Origin: Bacteroidales bacterium
GTDB lineage: Bacteria > Bacteroidota > Bacteroidia > Bacteroidales > ML635J-15
DNA: 46,258 bases
NCBI GenBank assembly: GCA_017617125.1
Contig: JAFZWY010000022.1
Location: 1-46,258, forward strand
Direction of reading: 5' to 3'
The notes beneath the pieces were generated by a model. It did no database searches and had not been told where the DNA came from. It worked only from the letters and a program-made list of their open reading frames with translations. This document shows positions 15,984-23,314 of the stretch, one piece after another. Every line of letters starts with the position of its first letter. Positions within the stretch are counted from its first letter, which is position 1. A program made the position numbers and the translations under genes.

Positions 15984-16808
15984 ATGGATGGACTAAAGTA
16001 TATTCTTACCATCGCAGGAAGCGATTCGGTTGGCGGAGCGGGAATCCAAGCCGACATAAAGACCATTTTCTCGCTCGGTCAGTACGCCGCTAGCGCAATA
16101 ACCGCCGTCACCGCACAAAATACCTGCGGAGTGAGGATGATTCAGGCGGTTGACTCCGCTGTGCTTTCGGCACAGATCGATGCCGTGCTCGAAGACCTCG
16201 ATGTTGACGCAATTAAAATAGGAATGGTTTACACCAAGGAAAATGTTGCCACAATTAGGGATTCGTTGGCAAAAAACAACTATCGCGGACACCTTGTCCT
16301 CGACCCGGTGCTCGTGGCTACCAGCGGCGACATGCTTGCAAAAGCAGATTTCCTTAATGTGCTGAAAGAGCAACTTTTCCCATTATGCACTATCCTTACG
16401 CCAAACATTTCGGAAGCCGAAGCCATTTCGGGAATGAAAATCTCCAGCATCGACGATATGGTAGAATGTGGAAAGCAGATAGTTGCCGAATGCCGTTGCA
16501 AGAATGTGCTTGTCAAGGGTGGACATTCGCTTGGCGACGAGATGACTGATGTGCTTGTGTCGCTTGATGGTACTTGCAGACATTTCTCTTCGAAGAAGAT
16601 AATCTCGGAGAACACTCACGGAACAGGCTGTACGCTCTCGTCGGCAATTGCAACCTATCTGGCAATGGGATTTCCGCTCGAAGAGGCTGTTGCACATGCC
16701 AAGGATTATGTATATAACGCTATTTTGGCGGCAAAGGATGCAAAAGTGGGACATGGACACGGTTCGACAAATCATTTCTGGGGATTGGAAATTAAAGGCA
16801 ATAAATAG
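15984..16808 (+). CDS. thiD: Hydroxymethylpyrimidine/phosphomethylpyrimidine kinase
   Basis: A 274-residue ribokinase-fold enzyme that phosphorylates HMP and HMP-phosphate to HMP-pyrophosphate, the pyrimidine precursor of thiamine. Motifs include TIAGSDSVGGAGIQADIKT at the start, KIGMVY, LDPVLVATSGD, TPNISEAEAI, VKGGHS, and the anion-hole/catalytic HGTGCTLSSAIAT (about 213-225). The start at 15984 follows the riboswitch; upstream in-frame codons lie within the structured leader. It is the first gene of the thiD-thiS-thiE-thiG operon. Confidence 0.95.
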   Translation: MDGLKYILTIAGSDSVGGAGIQADIKTIFSLGQYAASAITAVTAQNTCGVRMIQAVDSAVLSAQIDAVLEDLDVDAIKIGMVYTKENVATIRDSLAKNNYRGHLVLDPVLVATSGDMLAKADFLNVLKEQLFPLCTILTPNISEAEAISGMKISSIDDMVECGKQIVAECRCKNVLVKGGHSLGDEMTDVLVSLDGTCRHFSSKKIISENTHGTGCTLSSAIATYLAMGFPLEEAVAHAKDYVYNAILAAKDAKVGHGHGSTNHFWGLEIKGNK

Positions 16809-16814
16809 TTGATT

Positions 16815-17018
16815 ATGATAGTTTTAGTTAACGGAAATAATACGGAAGTAACATCGGGTTGCACACTTGACAAGTTGTGCGGCATCATAGGCATAAAGGC
16901 AAACGAGCCTGTTGCTGTTGCTGTCGGTACCGATGTCATTGACAGGAATATGTGGGATGCCACAGTCCTGCATGAAGGCGACAAGGTTACAATAATTAGG
17001 GCAACATGCGGAGGCTGA
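16815..17018 (+). CDS. thiS: Thiamine biosynthesis sulfur-carrier protein ThiS
   Basis: A 67-residue ubiquitin-like protein ending in the obligatory Gly-Gly (TIIRATCGG). The C-terminal glycine is adenylylated and converted to a thiocarboxylate that donates sulfur to ThiG. It starts at ATG 16815, six bases after the thiD stop. Its end overlaps the next gene by 13 bases. No ThiF-type adenylyltransferase is in the window, so activation must rely on a gene elsewhere. Confidence 0.93.
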   Translation: MIVLVNGNNTEVTSGCTLDKLCGIIGIKANEPVAVAVGTDVIDRNMWDATVLHEGDKVTIIRATCGG

Positions 17019-18160
17019 TTGGCATAACACCACAAGAGAATGTGTTCCGCGAGCAGGAACGGATTTCGGCGATGATTCGTAGCGGAAAGGTGGAGTATTT
17101 TCACATCCGTAAGCCCGATTTCACCGAAATGCAGATGCGCGACTACCTTTCGCACTTCGATGCCGATGTGCGGAAACAATTGTCGTTGCACGATCATCAT
17201 CGTCTTGCTGTGGAAATGAATATCGGAGGAGTTCACCTAAACGGCAGAAATTCTAATTCACCCGAGAATTTTGGCGGACGCATTTCTGTTTCGTGCCATA
17301 GCGTTGATGAGGTTTTGCAATGCAAGGACAAAGTTGACTATTGCTTCCTTTCGCCGATTTTCGACTCGATAAGCAAGCAAGGTTATTGCTCAAAATTCTC
17401 GTTGGCGGAATTGAAGCGACTGTTTGACGAGAAAATTCTTGACGAAAAAGTTTGTGCGTTATCGGGTGTGACCTTTGACAATATAGGAAAACTTGAGGAA
17501 GTCGGTTTTTCGTCGTTTGCAATGCTGTCTGCCTTGTGGGAACTGCCACGCACCATGTTTATTTCGCACCAGAATGCCCGTTTCGACTATGTTTCGGGTT
17601 GCAAGGAGGCTTTGCGCGGTGGAATCAGGTTTGTGCAGCTGAGGATGAAGGATGCTTCGGATGACGAGGTGCTTGCCATTGCGAAGATTTTGCGTCCCGA
17701 ATGCGACAAGTATGCTGCGCTTCTCACTGTGGACGATAAGATAAATCTTCTCGACAGCGGTCTGTTCGATGGAGTACACCTTGGCAAGAACGATATGCCT
17801 ATTGCAGAAGCCAAGAAACTGACTGCTAATAAGTTCCTTCTTGGTGCGACTTGCAATACCGCCGAAGATGTCTTCGCAGCAATTTCCGATGGTGCCGACT
17901 ATATTGGTATGGGGCCGTTCCGCTTCACGACTACCAAGAAAAACCTTTCGGCAATACTTGGACTCGAAGGCTACAGCAACATTATGCAGAAATTGCAGTC
18001 GCGAGGTTTGAAAATGCCGATTTATGCCATCGGAGGAATTACCGTTGCTGACTTGGAAAACTTAAAACAAACTGGAATATACGGAGTTGCGATTTCGTCG
18101 GTGATACTTGAATCGCAAAATCCGAACGAAACGATTAAACAAATTTTGAAAACATTTTAA
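17006..18160 (+). CDS. thiE: Tandem fusion: TenI/ThiE-like domain plus thiamine-phosphate synthase
   Basis: A 384-residue protein, about twice the normal ThiE length. The C-terminal half (about 190-384) is a standard thiamine-phosphate synthase, joining HMP-PP and thiazole phosphate: FVQLRMKD, LLTVDDKINL, FDGVHLGKND, GMGPFRFTTTKK and IYAIGGIT. The N-terminal half (about 1-185) is a second, divergent copy of the same TIM barrel: YFHIRKPDF, GGVHLNGR, ISVSCHSVDEV, CFLSPIFDSISK and GFSSFAMLSALWE. It matches the TenI-like ThiE-related proteins of Bacteroidota, where this half is usually a separate gene. It lacks the LGKND and GPFRFTT residues, so it may act as a TenI-like aromatase or structural partner. 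It overlaps thiS by 13 bases. Confidence 0.88.
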   Translation: MRRLIGITPQENVFREQERISAMIRSGKVEYFHIRKPDFTEMQMRDYLSHFDADVRKQLSLHDHHRLAVEMNIGGVHLNGRNSNSPENFGGRISVSCHSVDEVLQCKDKVDYCFLSPIFDSISKQGYCSKFSLAELKRLFDEKILDEKVCALSGVTFDNIGKLEEVGFSSFAMLSALWELPRTMFISHQNARFDYVSGCKEALRGGIRFVQLRMKDASDDEVLAIAKILRPECDKYAALLTVDDKINLLDSGLFDGVHLGKNDMPIAEAKKLTANKFLLGATCNTAEDVFAAISDGADYIGMGPFRFTTTKKNLSAILGLEGYSNIMQKLQSRGLKMPIYAIGGITVADLENLKQTGIYGVAISSVILESQNPNETIKQILKTF

Positions 18161-18173
18161 AAGGTAAAATACA

Positions 18174-18971
18174 ATGAATGACAATTTAGTTATTGCAGGA
18201 AGAGAATTTTCGTCAAGGCTGTTTATCGGTACGGGCAAGTTCCCTTCAAACGAAGTGATGAGACAGGCAATTGTGGCTTCTGGCTCGCAAATGGTTACTA
18301 CCGCGCTAAAGAGGCTCAACACTCAGGACAGCGGAAACGAAAACATACTCGATTTCATTCCGAAGGAGTGCGTTTTGTTGCCCAATACATCGGGTGTGCG
18401 TAATGCCGAGGAGGCTATTTTCGCCGCAAAGATGAATCGTGCTGCGCTTGGCACCGAGTGGCTGAAGCTCGAAATACATCCCGATCCCAAGTATTTGCTT
18501 CCCGATACCCGCGAAACCCTGAAGGCAACCGAGGAATTGGTAAAGCTTGGTTTCAAGGTGTTGCCGTATGTTCAGGCTGACCCTGTAGCATGCAAGCAGC
18601 TGGAAGAAATGGGTGCAGCAACCGTTATGCCTTTGGCTTCACCGATAGGAACCAACAAGGGCATAAAGAACGAGGAAATGCTTCGCATAATCATTGAGCA
18701 GAGCAACATTCCAGTTGTAATTGATGCAGGAATTGGTGCACCGTCGCATGCAGCATACGCAATGGAACTTGGTGCCGATGCTTGCCTGATAAATACCGCC
18801 ATTGCCATTGCTGGTGACCCCGTGAAGATGGCCGAGGCTTTCGCATTGAGTATAAAGGCTGGTCGTATGGCTTACTTGTCGGGCTTGGGCAGCGTCAGCA
18901 ATATGGCAGTTGCAACGTCACCGCTGACTGCATTCTTGGACGAGGAACAGAATACAGTTGACAATTTGTAA
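18174..18971 (+). CDS. thiG: Thiazole synthase
   Basis: A 265-residue TIM-barrel enzyme forming the thiazole phosphate ring from deoxyxylulose phosphate, dehydroglycine and ThiS thiocarboxylate. Markers are [10 protein letters not shown], the Schiff-base lysine K98 in [38 protein letters not shown] and the phosphate loop at [12 protein letters not shown]. It lies 13 bases after the ThiE fusion, as the last gene of the operon. The usual partner thiH (or thiO) is absent here. Confidence 0.96.
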   Translation: MNDNLVIAGREFSSRLFIGTGKFPSNEVMRQAIVASGSQMVTTALKRLNTQDSGNENILDFIPKECVLLPNTSGVRNAEEAIFAAKMNRAALGTEWLKLEIHPDPKYLLPDTRETLKATEELVKLGFKVLPYVQADPVACKQLEEMGAATVMPLASPIGTNKGIKNEEMLRIIIEQSNIPVVIDAGIGAPSHAAYAMELGADACLINTAIAIAGDPVKMAEAFALSIKAGRMAYLSGLGSVSNMAVATSPLTAFLDEEQNTVDNL

Positions 18972-19023
18972 TTGTCAATATTAAGAATGATAAAAGTGGG
19001 GTAGATTGTAATTTTACAATCTG

Positions 19024-19062
19024 CTCTACCTGTCGAAAAAGTCCTTCATATTGTCAATCTGC
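19024..19062. repeat. 39-bp direct repeat, left copy (att-like)
   Basis: This 39-bp sequence (beginning CTCTACCTGTCGAAAAAGTC) is identical to 21533-21571. The right copy is the stop codon and last codons of prsW. Similarity continues less perfectly on both sides of each copy. The two copies bracket a 2.5-kb AT-rich two-gene segment. Confidence 0.85.
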
Positions 19063-19097
19063 ATCGTCGGAAATATGTTATTTTTGTTTGTCTCCAT
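19026..19097 (-). pseudogene. Detached prsW 3'-end remnant (possible 23-residue peptide)
   Basis: On the minus strand a 23-codon frame ends MQIDNMKDFFDR and then TAG; the intact prsW ends QQIDNMKDFFDR. The preceding codons (NNIFPT versus KNISED) are also alignable at the DNA level, with a short indel. The rest of a PrsW protein is missing. The simplest reading is a displaced 3' fragment left beyond an inserted cassette. A TAnnTTTG box in the palindrome at 19111-19129 lies 24 bases before its ATG, so expression of a small peptide cannot be excluded. Confidence 0.6.
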
Positions 19098-19118
19098 AAA
19101 ATATATTTATTACTTTTG
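19087..19118 (+). promoter_or_regulatory. Promoter of the AAA-ATPase island operon
   Basis: TTTG at 19087-19090, a 20-base spacer, then TACTTTTG at 19111-19118 match the Bacteroidota consensus. The ATPase ATG is 127 bases downstream, leaving a long AT-rich leader. Confidence 0.6.
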
Positions 19119-19129
19119 CGACAAAAGTA
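19111..19129. repeat. Perfect palindrome placing a -7 box on each strand
   Basis: TACTTTTGCGACAAAAGTA is an 8-bp inverted repeat with a 3-base centre. Each arm reads TACTTTTG on its own strand, so the palindrome could serve both as two divergent -7 elements and as an operator. Confidence 0.6.
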
Positions 19130-19245
19130 TTTATTATTTTTTGCCGTTGGAAATATGACGGTAGAGAATAGTTTATATGTGGTATAGTTGATGAATGAGG
19201 TTAATAGATGTTATTTATTGATAATTAATTTAGGGGATTGATAAT

Positions 19246-20808
19246 ATGTTAACAAGAATTAAGGTTAATAACTACAAAGGTTTTAAAGAAGCAGAGATTC
19301 CAATAAAACCCATCACAGTTTTTCTCGGGGCTAATAGTTCTGGCAAAAGTTCAATATTGCAGTTGCTTTTATTATTGCAGCAAACGGCAGAAGAAATGTC
19401 TGATTCATATAGATCTGCATTAAAAATCTATGGGAATCGAATAAGTGTTGGCGATCCAGAAAATCTCTTTTATTGTTTAGATTGTACTGTTCCTATTCGC
19501 ATTCAAATTGATTTCAAAAATAAATGGTTATGTTTGAAGATGCAAAAGGCAATAGAGGGATTTCTTGACTATATTTTGCCTTTATCTTTTATAATAAATG
19601 AATCAGGAAAACGAGAACGTAAATTTTTAAGTAGAGAAGAATTAGAGGAATTACTTAAAAGAGAAATAGGGCATCAGGAAAAAATAAGGGCTGTTTGGAG
19701 TTTGAGAACAGAGTTTATTTCATATCACGATGTTTTTACTAAAAATATTGAATCATTATTACGCAATTATGATTTTTTATTGGCATTAAAAAACAAAATA
19801 AAAGATGAAACATTTTCGTTTAAGTATACTATTTCTTACGATGGTGCTAATAAGAATTTAGCAATATTGGATTTTACATTACAACAAGATGATGTTACAA
19901 TTCTTTCATATGAAAGCAAAAATGGATTTTCTTCTGAAATAATTAAATTTAATGAAGATGATCTTAAGTGTTTAAAAAAATCTTATCAAACTAGTACGAT
20001 ATTTAATTTGTTTAAGTTTGCTGATAGAGACGATAGTGATAATACATCTTTAGGAAAATCAATGCTTAATATTGTGATCAAAGCTCTATCTGAATTACAA
20101 AGTGAGTTTAAAGATTCGCAGATTAATCATGTTAGTCCGTTGAGGGCGCATCCTCAGAGGTATTATATGCTTGACAAAGCTAATGTTACATATACATTGG
20201 ATACATATGATGCAAATGCTATTGCTGAAGTTATCAAAGATGTAGAACCTCTAAAAAATAAAGTTAATAATTGGTTTAATCAATTTGGAATAGAGGTTGA
20301 TATTGATGAGTTTAAAGAGGTAATCCATAAAATAAAGGTCATACAGCATGGTGTCAAATTAGATATACCAGATGTAGGTTTCGGTATTTCACAAGTATTA
20401 CCAGTTATTTTACAAGGTTTTTTGTCTCCAAGTAAATCCGTTACAATAGTAGAGCAGCCAGAAGTCCATTTGCATCCTAAAATGCAGGCTGCATTGGCTG
20501 ATTTGTTTATTGATATAACAGCTGAGTCCAATTTTACAAAGAGTTTAATTATAGAGACACATAGTGAGTATTTGTTGGGACGTTTAAGAAGACGTATGGC
20601 TGAAAGAGAAAAAATAACGAATGATAAAGTGTCTATTAACTTGTTTCACACTAGAAATGAAGGAATTCCTGCAACAATAGAAAATTTGCCAATAGAAGAA
20701 CGAGGTTCGTTTGAATGGCCGGAAGAATTATACGGGGGTGAATTGTTAGAGGATACAACTGTATTTTTAAAAAAGCAAAGCAATGGCGGTTTATACATTA
20801 ACAACTAA
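19246..20808 (+). CDS. OLD-like AAA ATPase (AAA_15/DUF3696 type)
   Basis: A 520-residue ABC/SMC-like ATPase of the type found in overcoming-lysogenisation (OLD) and related defence systems. Walker A is GANSSGKSS (28-36), the signature-like motif VGFGISQVLPVI is near 377-388, Walker B TIVEQPEVHLHP is near 401-412 and the H-loop IIETHSEYLLGRLRRR is near 433-448. A long divergent coiled region lies between. The C-terminal NLPIEERGSFEWPE...ELLED matches the DUF3696 tail. There is no TOPRIM nuclease domain, so an effector is expected in the partner gene, which overlaps its last 26 bases. Codon use is far more AT-rich than flanking genes, supporting transfer. It lies inside a segment bracketed by 39-bp direct repeats. 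Confidence 0.85.
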   Translation: MLTRIKVNNYKGFKEAEIPIKPITVFLGANSSGKSSILQLLLLLQQTAEEMSDSYRSALKIYGNRISVGDPENLFYCLDCTVPIRIQIDFKNKWLCLKMQKAIEGFLDYILPLSFIINESGKRERKFLSREELEELLKREIGHQEKIRAVWSLRTEFISYHDVFTKNIESLLRNYDFLLALKNKIKDETFSFKYTISYDGANKNLAILDFTLQQDDVTILSYESKNGFSSEIIKFNEDDLKCLKKSYQTSTIFNLFKFADRDDSDNTSLGKSMLNIVIKALSELQSEFKDSQINHVSPLRAHPQRYYMLDKANVTYTLDTYDANAIAEVIKDVEPLKNKVNNWFNQFGIEVDIDEFKEVIHKIKVIQHGVKLDIPDVGFGISQVLPVILQGFLSPSKSVTIVEQPEVHLHPKMQAALADLFIDITAESNFTKSLIIETHSEYLLGRLRRRMAEREKITNDKVSINLFHTRNEGIPATIENLPIEERGSFEWPEELYGGELLEDTTVFLKKQSNGGLYINN

Positions 20809-21478
20809 TTTGATTGAAAATATTACACCATCAGATGATGGCTTGTTTTCATCTTTGTTTGCTCCATTTATTAATGAAACAGCAAAAAAGTACAAAATAG
20901 CAATTGATAATAAAAAAGTTATATATACTTTATACGCGAATGCACTAAAAAAGGTGAATAAAGAAGTTAAAGTTCATTATGCATCATGGTTGAAATCGTT
21001 TTCTAAGAGATTAATGTTATGTGAGGAAGTAGATGTAGATATAACTGGTATTGATGATAAAGATATTGCGTTTCTTGAAGTGGCTTCTAAAATTAAAGGA
21101 TGCAAGAAAAAAATTATAATCTATTCAACGCAAAAATATTCATATCCAGTTAAATATGTTGGAGATTATATAATCGAGTATAATGGAGAAGAAATACTAG
21201 TTTTGGATAAAGATAAAGCAAATAATGAAATTAATTCTAATACTTCTAATATGGAAATAAATGAAACAGTATACATTAACAATGGTAATAATAACTGTAA
21301 TAACAATAGTGGTAATAATAACTGTAATAACAATAATACATCAGGAGATAATTCTCCAATAGGAGATAATAACAAAGTTAAAGGAAAGAAGTCCATTAAG
21401 TATAAATTGGCTATTGGCGGAATTATTACTGGAATAGTTGCATCTCTTGTTGCAAATTATATATGGGATATTTTTTGA
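20783..21478 (+). CDS. Tail-anchored ATPase partner, possible PIN-like domain with Asn-rich linker
   Basis: A 231-residue protein in three parts. Residues 1-145 are globular. IAIDNKK (about 39-45) and DDKDIAFLEVASKI followed by KKIIIYSTQKY resemble the spaced acidic residues and final strand of PIN-like RNases, but this is only a motif-level suggestion. Residues about 160-200 are an Asn-rich linker encoded by a 27-bp DNA repeat (GNNNCNNN twice). Residues about 208-228 form a single membrane helix ending three residues before the C-terminus, so the globular part probably faces the cytoplasm. It overlaps the ATPase gene by 26 bases and is surely its partner. I do not recognise the family as a whole. 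Confidence 0.75.
   Translation: MAVYTLTTNLIENITPSDDGLFSSLFAPFINETAKKYKIAIDNKKVIYTLYANALKKVNKEVKVHYASWLKSFSKRLMLCEEVDVDITGIDDKDIAFLEVASKIKGCKKKIIIYSTQKYSYPVKYVGDYIIEYNGEEILVLDKDKANNEINSNTSNMEINETVYINNGNNNCNNNSGNNNCNNNNTSGDNSPIGDNNKVKGKKSIKYKLAIGGIITGIVASLVANYIWDIF
21284..21335 (+). repeat. 27-bp coding tandem repeat for the Asn-rich linker
   Basis: Two copies of a 25-base identical block, offset by 27 bases (21284-21308 and 21311-21335), encode GNNNCNNNS and GNNNCNNNN. A further short repeat, GGAGATAAT, follows at about 21344 and 21361. Confidence 0.75.
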
Positions 21479-21532
21479 TTAATAAAAGGCGGTTGTTTGT
21501 AAGAGGTCAAATTAATTTTAAAATCCGGATTA

Positions 21533-21571
21533 CTCTACCTGTCGAAAAAGTCCTTCATATTGTCAATCTGC
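21533..21571. repeat. 39-bp direct repeat, right copy (prsW 3' end)
   Basis: Identical to 19024-19062. It covers the prsW stop codon and about the last 11 codons. Confidence 0.85.
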
Positions 21572-22314
21572 TGATCTTCGGAGATGTTCTTGTCCTTTTG
21601 GTATTTGGCTCTGAATTTCCGCCAGTAGCTGAATGGAGAAGATTCTACGTGCTCCGAAATCTTATTCAGACAGATTCCCCATAGCACGAAGATGAAAATA
21701 AAGAAAACTATCGTCAGCAGTGCTGCCCAGACTTCCGAAACTACTCCACAAACCATGAGTATGGCATCGTATATTCCGTGGGCTAGGATAGGAGCAACCA
21801 ATGTCATAGTCCAGTTGCGGAACTTATGCTTTACTGTGAATTTTGCCAGCGACAGGAAAAATCCCATCAATACGGCATCGAGGAAATGGCTTGGAACGGC
21901 AAACAAGGCTCGTCCCCATGCGCACGACGGATCGTCGAACACGTACATTACGTTTTCGACAGTTGCAAAGCCCATCGACACGCACACGGCATACACTATT
22001 CCGTCCATGCGCTCGTTGAAATCCTTACTCCACCATACGAGCAGGAAAAGAATAACGAATTTTGATATTTCCTCGGGAATTGCGGCCGAAAAGAAGGCCG
22101 TGGCTATTTGCTGTAATATTTCTCCGTCGAAAAGGTAGGGCAATTCGTCAAGGTTGAATATGCCAATTAGACCCAGGTCAAGCGGGATGGACAGCATTCC
22201 GACGAAAAATGCAAGCACAATTTTGCCGATAGGCTCGTGCTCGTACTTGTCGCGTATCATTATGTACACGATAAGCACTATTGCAGGAATTACCGCTACA
22301 GCAAATGTCCACAT
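21535..22314 (-). CDS. prsW: PrsW-family intramembrane glutamic-type protease
   Basis: A 259-residue polytopic membrane protein. The PrsW motifs are present: E81-E82 in IPEEISKF, E120 in GFATVENVMYV, H143 in VPSHFLDAVLMG and H179 in LAHGIYDA. These form the proposed metal/acid active site within the membrane. PrsW in Bacillus cleaves anti-sigma factor RsiW; no target is adjacent here. The acidic/charged C-terminal tail (KYQKDKNISEDQQIDN onward) is coded in part by the direct repeat, so the 3' end may have been replaced by the inserted island. It starts one base after the stop of the thioesterase gene. Confidence 0.9.
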   Translation of the reverse strand: MWTFAVAVIPAIVLIVYIMIRDKYEHEPIGKIVLAFFVGMLSIPLDLGLIGIFNLDELPYLFDGEILQQIATAFFSAAIPEEISKFVILFLLVWWSKDFNERMDGIVYAVCVSMGFATVENVMYVFDDPSCAWGRALFAVPSHFLDAVLMGFFLSLAKFTVKHKFRNWTMTLVAPILAHGIYDAILMVCGVVSEVWAALLTIVFFIFIFVLWGICLNKISEHVESSPFSYWRKFRAKYQKDKNISEDQQIDNMKDFFDR

Positions 22315-22315
22315 G

Positions 22316-22690
22316 CTACTTGCTCATGAACTTTTCGACGTTGATGACAAAGCGCTCGTGTGTGCCGTCGCCAATTACGTCGCCCTTGTCGTCGACAGCT
22401 TCCACCTTGAAGACTACTCGGCGGCGGTCGATTTCAACTATTTCGGAATGGCAGGTAATTACCGTGCCAAGTGGACTTGCCTTCTTGTGTGCTACGTTGA
22501 TGTGCGTGCCGACAGTTCCTTCGCCTTCCGAAAGGTAGGGCATTACGGAACGATAGCAAGTCTTTTCCATAAGTGCAATCATGGCGGGAGTTGCATAAAC
22601 TTCTACTAGTCCGCTGCCGTATGCAGCTGCGGTGTTGTCGTGGCGAACTACTTCGCTTTCTTCACCTTTGATACCAAGCTTTAAATCCAT
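22316..22690 (-). CDS. FlK-like hotdog-fold thioesterase
   Basis: A 124-residue single hotdog domain. The VEVYATPAMIALMEKT segment, the GEGTVGTHINVAHKKASPLG stretch and the strand DRRRVVFKVEAVDD are characteristic of the fluoroacetyl-CoA thioesterase (FlK)-like branch, common in Bacteroidota. These hydrolyse small acyl-CoA esters; the true substrate is unknown. It lies immediately upstream of prsW in the same direction. Confidence 0.85.
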   Translation of the reverse strand: MDLKLGIKGEESEVVRHDNTAAAYGSGLVEVYATPAMIALMEKTCYRSVMPYLSEGEGTVGTHINVAHKKASPLGTVITCHSEIVEIDRRRVVFKVEAVDDKGDVIGDGTHERFVINVEKFMSK

Positions 22691-22698
22691 AATGTTAT

Positions 22699-22761
22699 TT
22701 ACGATTTACGAAGTACGATTTACGATTTTATTTATAGCGGACGTTGCTCGCAACGTCGCTA
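22699..22761. repeat. TTACGATTTACGA repeats and a GCGGACGTTGC hairpin
   Basis: The gap before the thioesterase gene carries direct repeats TTTACGATTTACG and GTACGATTTACGA. A near-perfect hairpin follows, TAGCGGACGTTGC / GCAACGTCGCTA (22735-22747 and 22750-22761). It has no T-run and looks like a dispersed intergenic hairpin. Confidence 0.6.
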
Positions 22762-22777
22762 CAAATCTTCAAATCTC

Positions 22778-23182
22778 TTAAAACTTGAACATTATCGTCT
22801 GCTTTACCTCTGGGCTTAGCGAACGCGAAACAGGACAAGTGTCGGGTATGCGCTTTACTATCGTCTGCTGCTTTTCGTTGAGGTTACACATTGAGTAGTC
22901 GAAGTCGATTTTAACTTCGGCAACGCGGCGTGGCGATTCGTTCATAATCTTTTCAATCTGTGCGGTTGCTCCGTCGATTGAGAAGTTATATGTCTGTGCA
23001 GTTATGCCGGTAATTGTGAAAATGCAGTCGCACAAAGCTGTTGCAAGCAAATCGGTTGGCGAAAAAGCTTCACCCTTGCCGTGGTTGTCGAGCGGAGCGT
23101 CGGTTATGATTCTGTTGCCCGACTGAAGGTGAGTGTTTTCGGTGCGAAGTCCACCCACGTACTTTGATGTCATTTTGGTCAT
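22778..23182 (-). CDS. OsmC-family thiol peroxidase-like protein
   Basis: A 134-residue OsmC/Ohr-superfamily protein. The first cysteine region is LLATALCDCIFTITG (C51, C53) and the second is TCPVSRSL (C116), matching the two redox cysteines that reduce organic hydroperoxides. The entry motif GEAFSPTDLLATAL is standard. It is probably cytoplasmic and protects against oxidants in an anaerobe. ATG 23182 was taken; an ATG three codons later is equally possible. Confidence 0.88.
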   Translation of the reverse strand: MTKMTSKYVGGLRTENTHLQSGNRIITDAPLDNHGKGEAFSPTDLLATALCDCIFTITGITAQTYNFSIDGATAQIEKIMNESPRRVAEVKIDFDYSMCNLNEKQQTIVKRIPDTCPVSRSLSPEVKQTIMFKF

Positions 23183-23209
23183 AACGATAAAGTTTCTAGT
23201 TTCTGTTGA

Positions 23210-23227
23210 GACGCAAAATTTTGCGTC
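23210..23227. repeat. GACGCAAAATTTTGCGTC palindrome
   Basis: A perfect 18-bp palindrome in the gap between osmC and queA. The same class of hairpin, a GACGCAAAAT-like arm in an intergenic place, is frequent in Bacteroidota genomes. Confidence 0.65.
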
Positions 23228-23314
23228 TGTACAATCAAATATATTATTGGTGTATTTTTCTGTCTAGTCTTGCAGTCGACTGGTCTTCTGCAAGCCTTTT
23301 AGCCTGTTAGACCA

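Noticed and set aside
18972..19020. Intrinsic terminator after thiG (AGATTGTAATTTTACAATCT palindrome)
   Set aside because: The palindrome at about 19003-19022 is A/T-rich and has no T-run; it may stop transcription but the sequence does not show it.
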